Of a stretch of 9,062 nt of DNA, positions 6,601 to 9,062 are shown in pieces. The DNA lies in NCBI GenBank assembly GCA_019689955.1, contig JADGGM010000079.1:1-9062 (forward strand), given 5' to 3'. Position 1 is the stretch's first letter. Every line of letters starts with the position of its first letter. Source of the DNA: Gemmatimonadaceae bacterium. Lineage in GTDB: Bacteria; Gemmatimonadota; Gemmatimonadetes; Gemmatimonadales; Gemmatimonadaceae. Below the pieces are notes generated by a model. It was not told the DNA's origin. It worked only from the letters and a program-made list of their open reading frames with translations, and did not search any database. The translations under genes were made by a program, and so were the position numbers.

Positions 6601-7398
6601 TCAGCGCTCGGCGGCGGGTGCGGCGGCCAGCTCGTCCGCGGTGGCGCCGAGCCAGAGGAGGTCGGGTTCGTCGAGCGGGAGGGCGCGCAGGCGGCGCATC
6701 TTCGCGGCCGAGCGCGCGAGCCGGCGCAGGTTCCGCTCGAGCACCCGCGGGGCGCCGGGCTCGTCGAACCAGACGCGGTCCACGTCGAGCACGAACGCTT
6801 CCGGGTCGCCGTTGGCGTCGCGGGCGATGAGGACGTTCTTGACGTTCAGGTCCGGGTGGCGCGCCCCCGCCGCGGTGAGCGCCGCGAGGAGCCGTGCCAC
6901 GGCGCGGAGCACCGGGCGCTTGTCGTCCGCCGCCATGAACGCGGCGAGCGTCGCGGCGAGGTCGAGCGCGCCGGGGATCTCGCGCGTGACGACGTCGGCG
7001 CGTCGGCCGATGGGCGGGGCGGGGTAGGTGGCGTAGGCGCCGACCTCGGGGGTCGGCACGCCGGCGCGCGCGAGGCGGAGCGCGACCGCCAGCTCGCGCG
7101 GCGCCCGCGTGCGGCCGAGGAAGTGCTCCCCCGTGAGCGGCGCCAGGAGCCCGCCGTGGCGCGAGCGACGCACCACCACGCGCGTCTCGCCATCGGGGAG
7201 CGGCACCGCGTAGACGGTCCCGCGCCCCTGGAGCGCGCGGGCCGCGGGGTGATGCTCGGCGTAGGCGTAGAACGAGCCCTCGCCGAGCGCCGCGGCGAGC
7301 GGCCCAGCGAGCGTGGCGAGCCCGACCGCGTCGGCCGCGCCCGCGAGGCGCGTATACCCTGGCGGTATCCCCGCGCCGCGCGCCGTCCCGTCGGTCAT
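6601..7398 (-). CDS. LPS-core kinase, Kdo kinase/WaaP-like family
   Basis: A 265-residue kinase of the lipopolysaccharide kinase family (Kdo/WaaP, protein-kinase-like fold), close in pattern to KdkA, which phosphorylates Kdo on lipid A in the cytoplasm. Motifs in order: glycine-rich GRGTVYAV (58-65); VVVRRSRHGG (74-83), where Arg stands in the place usually held by the ATP-binding Lys, as in KdkA; RELAVALRLARAGVPTP (101-117), the helix with the conserved Glu; the catalytic loop HPDLNVKNVLI (181-191) with D183 and N188; the metal motif VLDVDR (203-208); and NLRRLARSAAKMR (223-235), typical of the family. ATG 7398 overlaps the cyclase stop by 4 nt (ATGA), which indicates translational coupling; FkbM follows 8 nt after the stop. 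No signal peptide. The family is sure; whether Kdo or heptose is phosphorylated is not. Confidence 0.85.
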   Translation of the reverse strand: MTDGTARGAGIPPGYTRLAGAADAVGLATLAGPLAAALGEGSFYAYAEHHPAARALQGRGTVYAVPLPDGETRVVVRRSRHGGLLAPLTGEHFLGRTRAPRELAVALRLARAGVPTPEVGAYATYPAPPIGRRADVVTREIPGALDLAATLAAFMAADDKRPVLRAVARLLAALTAAGARHPDLNVKNVLIARDANGDPEAFVLDVDRVWFDEPGAPRVLERNLRRLARSAAKMRRLRALPLDEPDLLWLGATADELAAAPAAER

Positions 7399-9002
7399 GA
7401 CACCACGCTGTACACTGGGAGCGGCTGGCTCTTCCCGCGCAGCTCCATGGTCCCGCGCTCGCGCAGCGGCGGCGGGTTCGTGAGCGCCGCGCGCATCTCC
7501 TCGCTCAGGAGGATCTCCCCCCCGTCGGCCGCGGAGCAGAGGCGGCTCGCCGTGTTCACCGCGTCGCCGATCACCGTGTACTCCAGGCGGCGCTCCGAGC
7601 CGATGTACCCCGCGAAGCTCTCGCCGTAGTTGAGCCCGATCCCGATGTGCAGCTCCGGGCGCCCTTCGGCGCGCCACTTCGCGTTGAGCCCCTCCAGCTC
7701 GCGCAGCATGTCCAGCGCCGCGCTCATCGCGCGGTCCGCGTCATCCGGCGCCGCGATCGGGGCCCCCCACTGCGCCATCACCGCGTCGCCGATGAACTTG
7801 TCGAGCGTGCCGCCGTGGCGGAAGACGACCTCCACCATCACCGTGAAGTACTCGCTGAGGAGCCGCGCCACGTCGTCCGGGCGCATCTCCTCGGAGAGCG
7901 CCGTGAAGCCGCGGATGTCGCTGAACAGCACCGCCACCGTGCGCTTCTCCCCGCCGAGCTTCACGGCATCGGGGGTGCCCGCGATCCGCGCCGCGAGGTT
8001 GGGGGCGAAGAAGCGCTCGAAGTTGCTCCGCACGAGCGTCTCGCGCCGGATGCGCTCGGCGAAGTTGCTGTTCTCGATCGCCACCGCGGCGATGCTGGAG
8101 AACGCGACGAGGAAGTCGAGGTCGTCGCCGTCGAAGCGCTGGGTGGTGGTGAGATTGTCGACGTAGAGGACCCCCAGCACCTGCTCCTCGCTGCCGATGA
8201 GCGGCGCGCACATCGCCGAGCGCACGCTCTGCATGAGGATCGACTGTCCGCCGAAGCGTTGGTCCTCGGGCGCGTTGTCGGAGAGCACGGCGACCTTCTC
8301 CTCGACCACCTTGCGCGCGATCGACTGCGGCACCCATCGGCCGGCCATGGCGCCGTGCCGGTCGCGCGAGATCTTCGGGACGCGCACGCCGTGCTCGTCG
8401 AGCAGCTCGATCGCGACGCGGTCCACGTCGATGATCTGGAAGACCATCCCCGCGATCTTGTCGAGCAGCGCGTCGATGTCGATCGCGCGCGAGAGCGCCT
8501 TGGAGACCTCGAGGAGGAGGGCGAGCTTCTTTTCCGTGCGCCGGTGCTCGTCGGCCGCCTCCGTCTCCGCCTTGGCTGCGGCCAGGCTCGACGCGCGGAA
8601 CACGGTGGAGAGGAGCCCGGTCGGCTGCTTCATCGGCTGCTGCCGGACGATCGTCGAGCCGCCGCCGCCGATCGCGGCCGGGAGGTCGCGCGTGATGATC
8701 GGCTGTTCGATCGGCGCGGTGATCACGGCGAGGCGGAACTGCACCTTGCCGAAGGTGAGCACGTCGCCGGGCTGCACGTCCGCCGCGTCGACGCGGGCGT
8801 CGTTGACGAACGTCCCGTTGCTCGAGCCGAGGTCGCGCACGTGCACGGCCGTGCGCTCGCACGCCAGCTCGGCGTGGCGGCGCGAGATCGTGGGATCGAA
8901 CAGCGGAATGTCGCTGCTCGAGGCGCGCCCGACCACGAGCGTCGCACCCTCTCGCAGCTCGAAGCTCTGATCGCCGCTGATGCTGATGAGCTTGAAGGGC
9001 AT
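7395..9002 (-). CDS. FHA-GAF class III adenylate cyclase
   Basis: A 535-residue soluble signalling protein. Residues 1-95 form an FHA domain with the phosphothreonine-binding residues GR (25-26), SRRH (40-43) and SSNGTF (60-65). A Gly/Gln/Pro linker (about 100-140) and a charged helix (140-172) lead into a GAF domain (about 165-312, ending VAIENSNF), then the short helix RSNFERFFAPNLAARI (325-340) that often precedes cyclases. The class III cyclase domain (about 353-530) has both metal Asp residues (FSDIRGFT, D362; KFIGDAVMAQWG, D406), the adenine-selecting pair K402 and T476 (EYTVIGD), and the transition-state N483 and R487 (NTASRL). All catalytic residues are therefore present, and Lys favours ATP over GTP. 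It is the first minus-strand gene in view; it overlaps the kinase by 4 nt. Inference: phosphoprotein or ligand input changes cAMP output. ATG 9002 directly precedes the FHA domain, without a clear ribosome site. Confidence 0.9.
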   Translation of the reverse strand: MPFKLISISGDQSFELREGATLVVGRASSSDIPLFDPTISRRHAELACERTAVHVRDLGSSNGTFVNDARVDAADVQPGDVLTFGKVQFRLAVITAPIEQPIITRDLPAAIGGGGSTIVRQQPMKQPTGLLSTVFRASSLAAAKAETEAADEHRRTEKKLALLLEVSKALSRAIDIDALLDKIAGMVFQIIDVDRVAIELLDEHGVRVPKISRDRHGAMAGRWVPQSIARKVVEEKVAVLSDNAPEDQRFGGQSILMQSVRSAMCAPLIGSEEQVLGVLYVDNLTTTQRFDGDDLDFLVAFSSIAAVAIENSNFAERIRRETLVRSNFERFFAPNLAARIAGTPDAVKLGGEKRTVAVLFSDIRGFTALSEEMRPDDVARLLSEYFTVMVEVVFRHGGTLDKFIGDAVMAQWGAPIAAPDDADRAMSAALDMLRELEGLNAKWRAEGRPELHIGIGLNYGESFAGYIGSERRLEYTVIGDAVNTASRLCSAADGGEILLSEEMRAALTNPPPLRERGTMELRGKSQPLPVYSVVS

Positions 9003-9062
9003 GGCTGGGGGAATATGGGGGGGCCCGCGGCCCGGGAAAAGGGAAGCGGGGCCCCTTGTGCG

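Noticed and set aside
5753..7027. Long plus-strand frame antisense to FkbM and the kinase
   Set aside because: Composition is the mirror of the minus-strand coding frames; no motif and no ribosome site.
9021..9033. GGGCC-CGC-GGCCC stem upstream of the cyclase, considered as an operator or terminator
   Set aside because: Short GC-only stem in GC-only sequence near the window edge; no supporting signal.
1..9062. tRNA, rRNA, CRISPR array, insertion sequence or phage genes
   Set aside because: No cloverleaf-like segment, spaced repeats, transposase motifs or terminal inverted repeats were found on reading either strand.

Overview
This is a GC-rich (about 70% or more by eye), gene-dense bacterial window with almost no intergenic space. 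The content is typical of a Gram-negative, LPS-making bacterium: three GT9 (heptosyltransferase-family) genes, a GT4 glycosyltransferase, an FkbM methyltransferase, a Kdo/WaaP-type LPS kinase and DUF4254-type proteins. Very high GC together with GT9 next to DUF4254, a DGPF/YCII protein and an FHA-GAF-cyclase suggests Gemmatimonadota. That is an inference from gene content, not a proven placement.

Layout. Positions 1-416 hold the 5'-cut remnant of an alpha/beta hydrolase with a GHSEGG nucleophile elbow; its 3' half has lost family character. A small intact YCII/DGPF protein follows (413-805, +). It converges on a GT9 glycosyltransferase, GT9-1 (838-1935, -). An 87-bp AT-richer gap (1936-2022) separates GT9-1 from a divergent plus-strand operon: GT9-2 (2023-3075), two overlapping small ORFs that look like the two halves of one DUF4254 protein (3068-3277 and 3270-3557), and a GT4 glycosyltransferase (3574-4683). 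A minus-strand operon runs into the end of GT4: FHA-GAF-adenylate cyclase (7395-9002), LPS/Kdo kinase (6601-7398), FkbM methyltransferase (5711-6592) and GT9-3 (4644-5714). Its joints are a 4-nt stop/start overlap (ATGA), an 8-nt gap and a 4-nt overlap (GTGA). Its last gene overlaps the end of GT4 by 40 bp, tail to tail.

How they fit together. Everything from 838 to 7398 looks like an LPS-core/lipooligosaccharide assembly locus: cytoplasmic transfer of heptose or other sugars by GT9-1, -2, -3 and GT4, phosphorylation of Kdo or a nearby core sugar by the kinase, and O-methylation by the FkbM enzyme. The multidomain cyclase at the head of the minus-strand operon could tie envelope synthesis to cAMP signalling. 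GT9-1 and GT9-3 are close paralogues that align without gaps at a constant offset of 3800 bp and flank the plus-strand operon in the same orientation.

The most noteworthy points are the split DUF4254 gene, the direct-orientation GT9 duplication, and the translational coupling of a signalling cyclase to an LPS kinase. I saw no mobile element, CRISPR array, tRNA or rRNA.
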